Positions 19,821 through 28,310 of a stretch of DNA of 64,000 nucleotides are shown piece by piece; the stretch's first letter is position 1, and the number at the start of each line of letters is the position of its first letter. The notes beneath the pieces are model-generated. The model was not told where the DNA came from. It did not search any database and worked only from the letters and a program-made list of their open reading frames with translations. The position numbers and the translations under genes were made by a program. The stretch is from Oceanimonas marisflavi. GTDB taxonomy: Bacteria > Pseudomonadota > Gammaproteobacteria > Enterobacterales > Aeromonadaceae. The stretch is from contig NZ_QAGM01000001.1 of the NCBI RefSeq assembly GCF_003049725.1, forward strand, positions 149,000 through 212,999, read 5' to 3'.

Positions 19821-20678
19821 ATGAAAAACCTGCCCACGGATCTGCTGCGTACCTTTGTCACCATTAATCAGCTGGGGGGCTTTACCCAGGCCGGAGAACG
19901 GCTGGGTCGCTCCCAGCCCGCCGTCAGCCTGCAGATGAAGCGGCTGGAAGAACTGCTCGACGCCAAGCTGTTCAACCGCGGCCAGGGCCTGCAACTGACC
20001 GAAGAAGGCCAGCTGGTGCTGAATTGCGCTCAGCGCATGCTGGATCTCAACGACAGCCTGCTCTCCCGTCTGGGGTCTCCCAGGGTCAGTGGCTCGGTGC
20101 GCCTGGGCATTCCCAATGACTTTGAGGTGTCGTTTCTGGCCGCCACTCTTGGGCGCTTTTCCCAGGCCTACCCCAATATCACGCTGGATGTGAGCAGCGA
20201 TATCAGCGTCAACCTGCTGGATGATTACAACAAGGGCGCCTATGACCTGGTGATGGCCATTGAAGAAAGCCGCCAGGACCACTCACAACTGACCGACTAC
20301 ATCACAGAGCCCCTGGTGTGGGTGCGCAAAAGCAACATCATGCTGTCACCGGACGAGCCCCTGCCCCTTATTCTCTACCCCAAGGGCTGTCTGTACCGCA
20401 AGTCGATCATCAATGCCCTGAACCGTGCCAATCTGCCCTGGCGTATTGTGTACAGCACCTCCAGCCTGCTGGGCATTCATTCCGCCATCAAGGCCGGTCT
20501 GGGTATCAGCGCCCTGTCGAAAAGCACGGCCCCGGACGGCATGGAGGCTTCTCCTGTCTTTGCCCACTGCCCGGATCTGGGCAGCGTGTCCATCGGTTTT
20601 CGTTACGATTCCAACAAGCTGAGCCCGGCCGGGCGCATGCTGCTCGACTACCTCAAAAACGATCTCAACACCCTTTGA
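19821..20678 (+). CDS. LysR-family transcriptional regulator
   Basis: The product has 285 residues. The N-terminal HTH (GGFTQAGERLGRSQPAVSLQ near 20-40) precedes a LysR effector domain. The short VTINQLGGFTQAGERLGRSQ form and the overall pattern resemble the subgroup that controls small transporters and catabolic genes. It converges on the DASS symporter gene with 30 bp between stop codons, so control of that gene would have to be at a distance; its own promoter region is the AT-rich stretch just upstream. Target unknown. Confidence 0.9.
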   Translation: MKNLPTDLLRTFVTINQLGGFTQAGERLGRSQPAVSLQMKRLEELLDAKLFNRGQGLQLTEEGQLVLNCAQRMLDLNDSLLSRLGSPRVSGSVRLGIPNDFEVSFLAATLGRFSQAYPNITLDVSSDISVNLLDDYNKGAYDLVMAIEESRQDHSQLTDYITEPLVWVRKSNIMLSPDEPLPLILYPKGCLYRKSIINALNRANLPWRIVYSTSSLLGIHSAIKAGLGISALSKSTAPDGMEASPVFAHCPDLGSVSIGFRYDSNKLSPAGRMLLDYLKNDLNTL

Positions 20679-20688
20679 GCCACGGCCC

Positions 20689-20704
20689 GGGCACTCGGGT
20701 GCCC
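20689..20704. terminator. Hairpin between convergent genes
   Basis: GGGCAC-tcgg-GTGCCC between the LysR and symporter stop codons. It lacks a T-run. Confidence 0.35.
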
Positions 20705-20708
20705 ATCA

Positions 20709-22076
20709 TCAGCCAAACAGATAGAAGTAGCAGGCCAGCACACCGATACAGGCCAGGTTAAGCACAAAACCGGCCTTCATCATCTGCCCCTGACGGATCA
20801 GGCCGCTGCCGAACACAATGGCATTGGGCGGCGTGGCCACCGGCAGCATAAAGGCGCAGGAAGCCGCCACCGCAATCACCGAGGCCACCATCACCGGGGT
20901 CAGCCCCAGGCTTTCGGCCACCGCCGCAAACACCGGCACCAGCAGGGCGGCGCTGGCGGTGTTGGAGGCCAGCTCGGTCAGGAACACCACAAAGGCGGTA
21001 ATGGTCAGCAGGATCACAAAGGGGCTGGCGTTTTCCAGCAGATCCGCCAGCACATTGGCCAGAAACAGGCTGGTGCCGGTGTCACGCAATACGCTGCTCA
21101 GGGTCAGACCACCGCCAAACAGCAGCAGCACGCCCCAGTCGGTATGCCTGGAAATATGCTGCCATTCCGCCACCCGGGTCAGGCCAATCAGGGCAATGGC
21201 CAGCAGGGCCACCAGGGTATCAAAACCGGCCAGTCCGCCCAGGGCGGCGGAGACGGGGCCAGAGAAAATCCACAGCGCCACCGTGACGGCAAAGATGGCC
21301 AGGGTGATTTTGCGTTTACCGGTCCAGCTGACCGTTTCCTCGGGCAGCTCGATACGCTGGCCGAGCTGCGGGCGGAACAAGAGGTACAAAATGACAATGG
21401 TCAGCGGCAGCAGCATCAGGGTAATGGGCAGGCCAAGGGCCATCCAGTCACTGAAGCTCAGCCCCACCTCGGCGGCGGCAATGGCATTGGGCGGGCTGCC
21501 CACCAGGGTGGCGATACCGCCAATGCTGGCGCTGTAGGCGATGCCCAGCAGCACAAACACATAGGTAGCCCTGTGCTGCTGTTGATCCAGACAGCTGAGC
21601 AGGCCCAGCGCCAGCGGCAGCATCATGGCGGCGGTGGCGGTGTTGCTGATCCACATCGACAGAAAGGCGGCGGTGAGAAACATCAACAGCACCGCCAGGC
21701 TCAGCCGGCCATTGGCCAGGCGCAGAATACGGCTGGCGATCAGCTTGTCCAGCCCCTGGCTGTGCATGGCCGCCGCCAGGGCAAAGCCCCCCAGAAACAG
21801 GAAGATAATGGGGTTGGCGAAATTGCCCAGCGCCGCTCCGGTGGACAATACGCCCATCACCGCCGCCAGCAGCGGCACCATCAGCGCGGTAATGGTGATA
21901 TGCACGGCCTCGGTCAGCCAGAGCACGGCAATGAAAATCAGCAGACTGAGGCCCTTGGTGACACCAGGCTCAAAGGGCAGGAAGAGCAACAAAACAACAA
22001 AAAGGGCGATATCGGCCAGCAATATCCACCCCTTGATGCCAGAGCCATTATCTTGCTTAAGGGCATTGTTAACCAT
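20709..22076 (-). CDS. DASS/SLC13-family sodium:anion symporter
   Basis: About 455 residues with 11 or so membrane helices. The paired motif [20 protein letters not shown] (near 140; SNT forms part of the sodium and substrate site) and the second [17 protein letters not shown] (near 365) define the divalent anion:Na+ symporter family, which imports C4-dicarboxylates, citrate, sulfate or taurine-like anions. The ATG at 22076 is chosen because GGTGGAT lies about seven bases upstream; GTG codons at 22088 and 22091 are alternatives. It is transcribed alone, behind the terminator of the creatinase-symporter unit. Confidence 0.9.
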   Translation of the reverse strand: MVNNALKQDNGSGIKGWILLADIALFVVLLLFLPFEPGVTKGLSLLIFIAVLWLTEAVHITITALMVPLLAAVMGVLSTGAALGNFANPIIFLFLGGFALAAAMHSQGLDKLIASRILRLANGRLSLAVLLMFLTAAFLSMWISNTATAAMMLPLALGLLSCLDQQQHRATYVFVLLGIAYSASIGGIATLVGSPPNAIAAAEVGLSFSDWMALGLPITLMLLPLTIVILYLLFRPQLGQRIELPEETVSWTGKRKITLAIFAVTVALWIFSGPVSAALGGLAGFDTLVALLAIALIGLTRVAEWQHISRHTDWGVLLLFGGGLTLSSVLRDTGTSLFLANVLADLLENASPFVILLTITAFVVFLTELASNTASAALLVPVFAAVAESLGLTPVMVASVIAVAASCAFMLPVATPPNAIVFGSGLIRQGQMMKAGFVLNLACIGVLACYFYLFG

Positions 22077-22207
22077 ATTTTCATCCACCACGGGTTCCAG
22101 ATAAGGCGCGGGAGCTTAGCAGAAAGCGCCTGGGCTGGCGTATTCGACAAAGGTCAAAACGTGATCCCGGACCTGGAACTACCGGTGAGTGAATGGCGCA
22201 TCACAGA

Positions 22208-22233
22208 AAAAGCCCGGCATGGCCGGGCTTTTG
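22208..22233 (-). terminator. Intrinsic terminator after the SSS symporter gene
   Basis: Perfect 11-bp stem AAAAGCCCGGC / GCCGGGCTTTT with a 3-nt loop, A/T-rich at both ends and therefore bidirectional. Confidence 0.92.
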
Positions 22234-22257
22234 GTTACACAGTTGGTGACAACCGGC

Positions 22258-23721
22258 TCAGTAGCTGCGGGCCACAGAGGCTGCAGGTGCAGTCCGGGTC
22301 AGCTTGCTTACCGCCACATAAATGATGGAGGACGCCAGACAACCGTAGAGCGGACCTTCCACCCAGCCTACATTGGTGAACAGCAGGAAGCTGCCGCTGG
22401 TCACAAAGCCGGTGAGCATGGCGGCCAGAGCGCCGTAGCCGTTACCCTGCCAGAAGGAGGAGATGAATACCGGACCGATCATCACCGCCAGCAGGGTGCC
22501 GGAGCCGAGAATACCCAGCCAGGACAGCATAAAGGGCGGCGCATACAGCATCATCAGGAAGCCAATGATACCCAGCAGAGCAACCCAGATGCGGTTCACC
22601 CACAGAATACGGGCGCCGGACGCCTTGCTCTTGGGGAACAGGGCGGTGCGCAGATCGTGGGATGCGGCGCTCGATACGGTGTGCAGCAGCGAGTTGGCGG
22701 TGGACTTCATCGCAAACAGGATGAACAGGGTAATGATACCCGCCAGCGCCGGGTGCAGGAACGTGGCCAGGTATACCGGCATGGCCTGATCCGCTTCCGC
22801 CAGCTCGGGATGCGCTACCCGTACATACATGCCCACAATTGGCACCAGGCTCAGCAGACAGCCCATGGGAGCTACCCAGATGGCCACCTGGTGCATCTTC
22901 ACGGTCGGTTTGAAGGCCAGGAAGCGCACCGCCATATAGGGCAGCACAGCGGTAAACAGGAAGGCATAAGGCAGTACCAGGAATACCGAGCCCTTGCTCT
23001 CGCCGTAAGGTGCCGAGGAGCTCGGATTGAGCAGCTCCGGATCGATGGCGTTCAGGCGATCGACCATTTCGGTCAGGCTGACGTCGGTAAAGATCTGCAC
23101 CATCATCACCACGGCGCCGATGCCCATGCCCGCCACCATCAGGGTGTCGGTCCAGGCCACGGCGGCCAGACCACCCAGCATGGTGTAGAGAATGATCACC
23201 GAGATCATCAGCAGCGCGCTTTCAGTCAGGCTGATACCCAGCCAGGACGCACCCAGCAGGCCCACCGCCTTGATCTGGCTGGTGAGGAACACCAGCAGCA
23301 GCACTATGGTGATCAGTGCCGCCACACCCTTGACCCAGCGCTCCAGCAGCTGGCCGCCACCGTGCACCTGGGACACGTACTCGGGAATGGTGCAGCTGCC
23401 CAGCTCATCGGCGCGACGGCGCAGAAAGTGGGCGAAATAGAGCACGGCAATCACCATGGCCGGGGCAAAGAAAAAGTTGCCCAGCACTTCCACCGAGCCG
23501 AACTCGTAGGCCACGCCGGGCGAACCCATAAAGCCCCAGCCACTGAAGCCGGTGGCCACTATGGTACCGGCGCCCACGAACGGACCCAGGCTGCGGCCGG
23601 CCACCAGAAAGCCGGCTTCGTCACTGTCTTTTACCACCCGGCTGGACAGATAGCCGATAAAGATCAGCACGCCGAAAGAGCCCAGCAACAGGGCCCAGTT
23701 TAGAAATGAATAGTTTTCCAT
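22258..23721 (-). CDS. Sodium:solute symporter (SSS family)
   Basis: Polytopic symporter of 487 residues with about 13 helices, resembling the PanF/PutP branch. ATGFSGWGFMGSPGVAYE near residue 60 is the conserved first-helix break, and the sodium-binding serine region near 330-345 (KSTANSLLHTVSSAASHDL) is intact. ATG at 23721 is preferred to GTG at 23724. It follows a 37-codon membrane peptide gene and then the creatinase gene on the same strand, which suggests import of creatine, sarcosine or a related zwitterion. The substrate is an inference from context. A terminator separates it from the DASS gene. Confidence 0.9.
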   Translation of the reverse strand: MENYSFLNWALLLGSFGVLIFIGYLSSRVVKDSDEAGFLVAGRSLGPFVGAGTIVATGFSGWGFMGSPGVAYEFGSVEVLGNFFFAPAMVIAVLYFAHFLRRRADELGSCTIPEYVSQVHGGGQLLERWVKGVAALITIVLLLVFLTSQIKAVGLLGASWLGISLTESALLMISVIILYTMLGGLAAVAWTDTLMVAGMGIGAVVMMVQIFTDVSLTEMVDRLNAIDPELLNPSSSAPYGESKGSVFLVLPYAFLFTAVLPYMAVRFLAFKPTVKMHQVAIWVAPMGCLLSLVPIVGMYVRVAHPELAEADQAMPVYLATFLHPALAGIITLFILFAMKSTANSLLHTVSSAASHDLRTALFPKSKASGARILWVNRIWVALLGIIGFLMMLYAPPFMLSWLGILGSGTLLAVMIGPVFISSFWQGNGYGALAAMLTGFVTSGSFLLFTNVGWVEGPLYGCLASSIIYVAVSKLTRTAPAASVARSY

Positions 23722-23757
23722 CACAATTTCCCTTTGGTCGTTTGGTCGTTTCGCTTG

Positions 23758-23871
23758 TTAGTCGTCGGACTTGCGAACGTATTCCCGGTAGACATAGGCC
23801 AGGCCGGCCCAGGCAAGAATGATGGCGTTCAGATAAGCAAACCATTCCATGGTCCAGGATTCGATTAACAT
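23758..23871 (-). CDS. Small single-pass membrane peptide, putative symporter accessory subunit
   Basis: A 37-codon gene beginning MLIESWTMEWFAYLN and ending YREYVRKSDD. A strong GAGGTAG ribosome site lies seven bases before the ATG. The middle is one hydrophobic helix (FAYLNAIILAWAGLAYVY) with acidic N-terminus and basic, then acidic, C-terminus. It sits 36 bp upstream of the SSS symporter gene on the same strand. Tiny one-helix proteins encoded just before sodium:solute symporters are a known arrangement in bacteria, and this is probably such an accessory peptide. There is no direct evidence of function. Confidence 0.75.
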   Translation of the reverse strand: MLIESWTMEWFAYLNAIILAWAGLAYVYREYVRKSDD

Positions 23872-23994
23872 GACTTCTACCTCTTTGAGCGGCTTCTTGC
23901 GAAGCTGGTTTAATATCACTGATTCCACCGGCCGGAGCCGGCCTCACCAGAAGTAGGGCGGCAATAATATTCCCTCTATTGCCGTTGCAGATGG

Positions 23995-24030
23995 TTAAAA
24001 CAAATCAGGCCCGCCCTCGCGGGCAGGCCT
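23995..24030 (-). terminator. Imperfect intrinsic terminator after the creatinase gene
   Basis: GCCCGC-gagg-GCGGGC stem with flanking AGGC/CCT pairs, followed on the minus strand by GATTTGTTTT. It would partly separate creatinase from the symporter unit. Confidence 0.65.
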
Positions 24031-24038
24031 GCTCTTTA

Positions 24039-25250
24039 TCAGCCCTTGATAATGTTGTGCTCGGGGCCGAAGGGGAAGCGGGTGATGTTTTCCACACCGC
24101 TTTCGCTGATGACCAGAATGTCGTGCTCGCGATAGCCGCCGGCACCGGGCAGGCCTTCCGGCAGCATGATCATCGGCTCCATGGAAACCACGTGACCCGG
24201 CTCCAGTACGGTGTCGATGTCTTCACGCAGCTCCAGGCCGGCTTCACGACCGTAGTAGTGGCTCAGGGTACCGAAGGAGTGGCCGTAGCCAAAGGTGCGG
24301 TACTGCAGCACGTCGTGCTCGGCAAAGATTTCGTTGAGCTCGGCGGCGATGTCACTGCAGCGGTTGCCGGCCTTGATCAGTTCCAGACCGCGGCGGTGTA
24401 CCTTGCAGTTGATTTCCCACAGCTCCAGGTGACGGTCGGACACGTGCTCGCTGAACAGGGTACGCTCCAGGGCGGTGTAGTAACCACCGATCATCGGGAA
24501 GGTGTTCAGGCTGAGAATGTCGCCGGCTTCGATCTTGCGGCTGGTCACCGGGTTGTGGGCGCCGTCGGTGTTGATACCGGACTGGAACCATACCCAGGTG
24601 TCCATCAGCTCGGCATGGGGGAAGGTGCGGGCAATTTCGCGCACCATGGCCTGAGTACCGGCCAGGGCCACTTCATACTCGGGCACACCCACGCCAATGG
24701 CGTCACGGATGGCGGCGCCGCCCACATCGGCCACACGGGCACCCTGCTTGATCAGCGCGATTTCTTCGGCAGACTTGACCATGCGCATTTTCATGGTGGG
24801 CACGCCAATGTCCACGAACTCGGCTTCCGGCAGGGCCGCCTTCAGCTTGTCGAGGTTCTGCAGGCTCAGGTGGTCAAATTCCACACCCACGCGCTTGGCG
24901 CCGCCAATCAGCTGCTGCACAGCGCGGAAGAAGTTGTCTTTCTGCCAGTCGGTGTATACCAGGTTGTCGCCCAGGGCATTGCGGCGGTAGGGCTGGCCAC
25001 CGTCGATGTTGGCGGTAATGGTGGTGTGAATGTCCTGAGTCACCGCCAGACCATAGTCCCGGCCGAAACGGCAATACACAAAATCACTGAAGTAGTTGAT
25101 GTTGTGATAAGAGGTGAACAGTACAGCATCTACATCATTGGCAGCCATGTACTGACGCAGCTTCTGCTGACGAGAGCGCATTTCCGCCTCGGAAAACATA
25201 CCGCGAACTTTTTCACCGTTGGGGATGGTCAGGGTGTTGGGCATCTGCAT
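24039..25250 (-). CDS. Creatinase (creatine amidinohydrolase)
   Basis: Cytoplasmic hydrolase of 403 residues that splits creatine into sarcosine and urea. The sequence follows Pseudomonas creatinase closely from MQMPNTL at the N-terminus to PFGPEHNIIKG at the end, and the length is the same. It has the M24 'pita-bread' fold, but creatinase is not a metal enzyme: the catalytic His in this group is in the FFRAVQQ-to-ALVH-type region and active-site Glu and Phe lie in WFQSGINTDGAHN (near 260) and GYGHSFGTLSHYYGREAG (near 325). The SSS symporter and small peptide follow on the same strand. Together with the N-carbamoylsarcosine amidase-like genes this points to creatine/creatinine breakdown converging on sarcosine. 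No urease or sarcosine oxidase genes are in the window. Confidence 0.92.
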   Translation of the reverse strand: MQMPNTLTIPNGEKVRGMFSEAEMRSRQQKLRQYMAANDVDAVLFTSYHNINYFSDFVYCRFGRDYGLAVTQDIHTTITANIDGGQPYRRNALGDNLVYTDWQKDNFFRAVQQLIGGAKRVGVEFDHLSLQNLDKLKAALPEAEFVDIGVPTMKMRMVKSAEEIALIKQGARVADVGGAAIRDAIGVGVPEYEVALAGTQAMVREIARTFPHAELMDTWVWFQSGINTDGAHNPVTSRKIEAGDILSLNTFPMIGGYYTALERTLFSEHVSDRHLELWEINCKVHRRGLELIKAGNRCSDIAAELNEIFAEHDVLQYRTFGYGHSFGTLSHYYGREAGLELREDIDTVLEPGHVVSMEPMIMLPEGLPGAGGYREHDILVISESGVENITRFPFGPEHNIIKG

Positions 25251-25544
25251 GGTAAGGCTCCTTCCTTCTAACTGGTAACAGGGTTGTTAACTGCGCCCCA
25301 TGTAATGGCTGATTAGCGCATGTCCCTGATGCTAGAGCCTGCCTTCCCATAACAGAAATGAATACTTCAAATCAGCACATAAGGGTTGTTAATGCCTTGT
25401 TATTGATGATAGCAAAAGCGCCAGTACATGCTGCTCAAAAGGCGAGAGTGATCACAAAGTTTTAACCATGGGGACCACTTCGTAACCATTTATGGACACA
25501 ATTCGGTGTTCAATCCTTCCCGTACGGCTCTGCCTGCAGCAGGC
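25251..25544. promoter_or_regulatory. Upstream region of creatinase with repeated GGGTTGTTAA motif
   Basis: About 290 bp without a gene. GGGTTGTTAA occurs at 25281-25290 (extended to GTTAAC) and 25383-25392, and the same 11-mer GGGTTGTTAAC is present in inverted orientation upstream of amidase copy 2. TTAACCATGGGGACC and GTAACCATTTATGG at 25460-25495 are a second related pair. These are likely binding sites for a shared regulator. No promoter hexamers stand out. Confidence 0.4.
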
Positions 25545-25919
25545 TCAGCCCGCAAAAAAATGCTTGCCCAACACCAGTGCCCAGATCAATGTGGCCAGCA
25601 ACAGGGTCAGCAGCACCGCCGCCGAGGCGGTGTCCTTGGCCCGGCCCGCCAGTTCGTGATGCTCGGGGCCGATACGGTCCACCACCGCTTCAATGGCGGA
25701 ATTGAGCAATTCCACCACCAGCACCATCATCAGGCTGGCCACCAGCCACAGGGTTTCACTCAGGTCCAGATCAAGCCAGAAAGCAAACGGCACCAGCAGC
25801 AATGCCAGCACACACTCCTGGCGAAAGGCGGCTTCAAAGCGCCAGGCACTCACCAGCCCCTGGCGGGAATAACCCAGGGCCGCAATCACCCGTTTCAGTC
25901 CGGTTTTGCCCGGTTTCAT
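25545..25919 (-). CDS. dgkA: Diacylglycerol kinase
   Basis: Membrane enzyme of 124 residues that phosphorylates diacylglycerol to phosphatidic acid, recycling lipid released during membrane-derived oligosaccharide synthesis. EAAFRQE near residue 28 and VELLNSAIEAVVDRIG near 70, followed by HHELAGRAKDTASAAV, are the diagnostic DgkA motifs with the catalytic Glu. Three transmembrane helices are seen. It lies 9 bp after a PDDEXK nuclease gene that itself overlaps lpxH. Confidence 0.96.
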   Translation of the reverse strand: MKPGKTGLKRVIAALGYSRQGLVSAWRFEAAFRQECVLALLLVPFAFWLDLDLSETLWLVASLMMVLVVELLNSAIEAVVDRIGPEHHELAGRAKDTASAAVLLTLLLATLIWALVLGKHFFAG

Positions 25920-25928
25920 AAAGACTCC

Positions 25929-26954
25929 TCAGGTGTCTTGTGCCAGTCTTAGCCTTGCCACTTCGGTAGCCTGATGCAGCTTCTGCTTCAGTACTTCAAG
26001 CGGCGGTAATACGGTGAGATATTCAGCCACATGAATGCCCGACTTATCGAGTTCCAACAGTTCGATTTGTTCCTTTTTCTTGCTGCTGCACAAGATAATC
26101 CCAAGTGGAGGCAGTTCTCCTTCTTCCTGCTCGTATTTCTGCAGCCAACGCAGGTAAAGCTCCATTTGGCTTTTGTGGGCATGTTTGAACTTTTCTGTTT
26201 TCAAGTCGATGGCAACCAGCCGCTTCAACTTGCGGTTATAAAAAAGCAGATCAATGTAAAAATCATCTTCATCAATCTGAATACGCTTTTGCCTTGCGAC
26301 AAAAGTGAAACCGGCGCCCATTTCCAGAAGAAAGTTCTCGATGTCTCTTAAAATCGCATCTTCAAGATCTTTCTCCAGATAGCGATCATTCAGGTCAAGA
26401 AAATCAAGCAAATAAGGATCTTTCAATAGCAGGCTTTCGTTGAGCTTGCCTTGGCCACGTAGCGTGCTTAGCTCAGCCCTGATGGTTTCATCTGGCTGCT
26501 TTGAAATGGCGGTACGCTCAAACAACATGGAGCCAATACGCTGATCCAAAGTACGGGTAGACCAACCCTCGGTAATGGCCATTTGGGCGTAAAAGTCACG
26601 CTTCAACGGATCATCTATATAAATCAATGCTTTAATATGCGTCCAGCTCAATTGTCTCCGCAGTGCAGAGACAATCTCAGCATCGTTGATACTTTCGGCA
26701 AACTTCATGCAGTGGCGAAGTTGTTGTTTGCTCCACCCCTTGCCAAATTGTGCGGTAAGCCGTTTGGCCAGTTGGCTGATCACCTGCTTACCATATTCAG
26801 CTCGCTCGCCATCCAGGATCTCCTGGTTAATACGCAGCCCAACATGCCAATACAACAAGGTAAGCTCGCTGTTCACTGCAACAACAGCGCGCTGCTTGGC
26901 CTGGCTGATTAAGGCGATAATATCCTGTTCAAAAGGTTGGAACGGGGCTGTCAT
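25929..26954 (-). CDS. PDDEXK nuclease domain protein (YhcG/DUF1016 family)
   Basis: A 341-residue protein with an N-terminal DUF1016 region (LLYWHVGLRINQEI near 35, then the YGKQVISQLAKRL motif) and a C-terminal nuclease-like domain with FYIDLLFYNRKLKRLVAIDLK near 230 (first 20 residues FYIDLLFYNRKLKRLVAIDL), where the D...DLK spacing matches the PD-(D/E)xK catalytic core. YhcG-like genes are often mobile or defence associated; some resemble Holliday-junction or selfish nucleases. It is AT-richer than its neighbours, which points to horizontal acquisition, yet its start overlaps the lpxH stop as ATGA and it precedes dgkA by 9 bp, so it is tightly tied into the lipid operon. Function unknown. 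Confidence 0.88.
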   Translation of the reverse strand: MTAPFQPFEQDIIALISQAKQRAVVAVNSELTLLYWHVGLRINQEILDGERAEYGKQVISQLAKRLTAQFGKGWSKQQLRHCMKFAESINDAEIVSALRRQLSWTHIKALIYIDDPLKRDFYAQMAITEGWSTRTLDQRIGSMLFERTAISKQPDETIRAELSTLRGQGKLNESLLLKDPYLLDFLDLNDRYLEKDLEDAILRDIENFLLEMGAGFTFVARQKRIQIDEDDFYIDLLFYNRKLKRLVAIDLKTEKFKHAHKSQMELYLRWLQKYEQEEGELPPLGIILCSSKKKEQIELLELDKSGIHVAEYLTVLPPLEVLKQKLHQATEVARLRLAQDT

Positions 26955-27688
26955 TTGCTTTTCTCCAGTTCGCGACGTTGCAATTCGGCCTTATCGGGGC
27001 CGATACGCAGCACGCTGCCCTGGGTGTACCAGTCCCCCAGCACCAGCCGCTGCGCCGGCCGGCCGTCGAGCTCAAAGTCATGAATGGCGGGCCTGTGCGT
27101 GTGGCCGTGAACAAGTCGCTGCACCCCTGCCTCACGCATTTGCCGGGCCACCTCCCCCTGATTCACATCCATGATGGTGATGCTTTTGTCCTGCTTGGAC
27201 TCGGCGCTCTTGCCGCGAATGCCCTCGGCAATGCCAAGGCGCTTTTTCAGCGGCAGGCGCAGAAACAGCCATTGCAGCCAGCGCCAGCGGGTAATGCGGC
27301 GGTAGCGCTGATAACCGGCATCGTCGGTGCACAGGGTATCGCCGTGCATAATAAGCGTTGGCGTGCCATACAGGTCGATCACCTGATGTTCGGGCAGCAG
27401 GATCATGCCCGCCTCCGCGGCAAAGCGCCGGCCAATCATGAAATCCCGGTTGCCGTGTATGTAATACACGGGCGTGCCGGCTCGGCTGCAGGCCCGGAAT
27501 GCCGCCGCCACTTGCCGGTTGAGCTCGCCCGGCTCGTCGTCGCCGATCCAGAATTCAAACAGATCACCCAGCACATAAAGCGCATCGGCCTGAGGCGCTT
27601 CCGTTTCCATAAAGCCCAGAAAGGCATGAGTAATATCGGGCCGACCGGCACTCAGATGCAGATCGGCAATAAACAGGGTATGGGGCAT
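26951..27688 (-). CDS. lpxH: UDP-2,3-diacylglucosamine hydrolase
   Basis: A 245-residue calcineurin-like phosphoesterase that makes lipid X from UDP-2,3-diacylglucosamine in lipid A synthesis, at the inner face of the membrane. Metal motifs: FIADLHLS (N-terminus), GDLFEFWIGDD (near 40), GNRDFMIG (near 80), and HGDTLCTDD (near 114), plus HGHTHRPAIH near 195. The ATG at 27688 fits the conserved MxHTLFIADLHL start; the longer in-frame extension has no such support. It is followed by the nuclease gene (ATGA overlap) and preceded by ppiB. Confidence 0.95.
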   Translation of the reverse strand: MPHTLFIADLHLSAGRPDITHAFLGFMETEAPQADALYVLGDLFEFWIGDDEPGELNRQVAAAFRACSRAGTPVYYIHGNRDFMIGRRFAAEAGMILLPEHQVIDLYGTPTLIMHGDTLCTDDAGYQRYRRITRWRWLQWLFLRLPLKKRLGIAEGIRGKSAESKQDKSITIMDVNQGEVARQMREAGVQRLVHGHTHRPAIHDFELDGRPAQRLVLGDWYTQGSVLRIGPDKAELQRRELEKSK

Positions 27689-27757
27689 TAAGGAGTATCC
27701 GCTTCCAAACACAACAATGCCCGCCGTAGCGGGCATTGCAACACACGGCGCAGCAGC

Positions 27758-28261
27758 TTATTCGCTGACGGTCACGCCGGTGATCAGCACGTCGTCTACC
27801 GGTACATCCTGATGCATGTAACCGCGGGTGCCGGTGGCCACACCCTTGATCTTGTTGACCACATCCATGCCTTCGCTCACTTCACCGAACACACAGTAGC
27901 CGTAGCCCTGGGTGGTGGCGGACTTGAAGTTCAGGAAGTCGTTGTCGTTGACGTTGATAAAGAACTGGGCAGTGGCGGAGTGGGGCTCCATGGTGCGGGC
28001 CATGGCAATGGCGCCCACCTTGTTGGTCAGACCGTTGTCGGCTTCGTTCTTGATGGCGGCGCGGGTTTCCTTTTCTTCAAAACCGGGGCCGTAGCCGCCG
28101 CCCTGGATCATGAAACCGTCGATCACCCGGTGGAACAGGGTGTTGTCGTAATGACCGTCGCGGCAGTATTGCAGAAAGTTGGCAACGGTTTCCGGGGCCT
28201 TGTCGGCAAACAGCTGAAGAGTGATATCGCCGTAGGTGGTATGCAGTGTAACCATGTTCAT
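27758..28261 (-). CDS. ppiB: Peptidyl-prolyl cis-trans isomerase B (cyclophilin)
   Basis: Cytoplasmic cyclophilin of 165-167 residues. [14 protein letters not shown] (near 50), [17 protein letters not shown] (near 88; catalytic Arg and the Phe and Gln of the active site) and the GYCVFGEV core are conserved. The second ATG at 28255 ([10 protein letters not shown]) matches the family start; the first has the better spacing to CGGAAAC. It lies just upstream of lpxH, as in many gammaproteobacteria. Confidence 0.95.
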   Translation of the reverse strand: MNMVTLHTTYGDITLQLFADKAPETVANFLQYCRDGHYDNTLFHRVIDGFMIQGGGYGPGFEEKETRAAIKNEADNGLTNKVGAIAMARTMEPHSATAQFFINVNDNDFLNFKSATTQGYGYCVFGEVSEGMDVVNKIKGVATGTRGYMHQDVPVDDVLITGVTVSE

Positions 28262-28310
28262 GTTTCCGAGTGTTAATGTTCAAATGCCGAGTTTAGCGCA
28301 AGCGGCGGCG

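Noticed and set aside
22189-23703. 504-codon plus-strand frame across the SSS symporter gene
   Set aside because: Antisense shadow; low-complexity Gln/His composition and no ribosome site.
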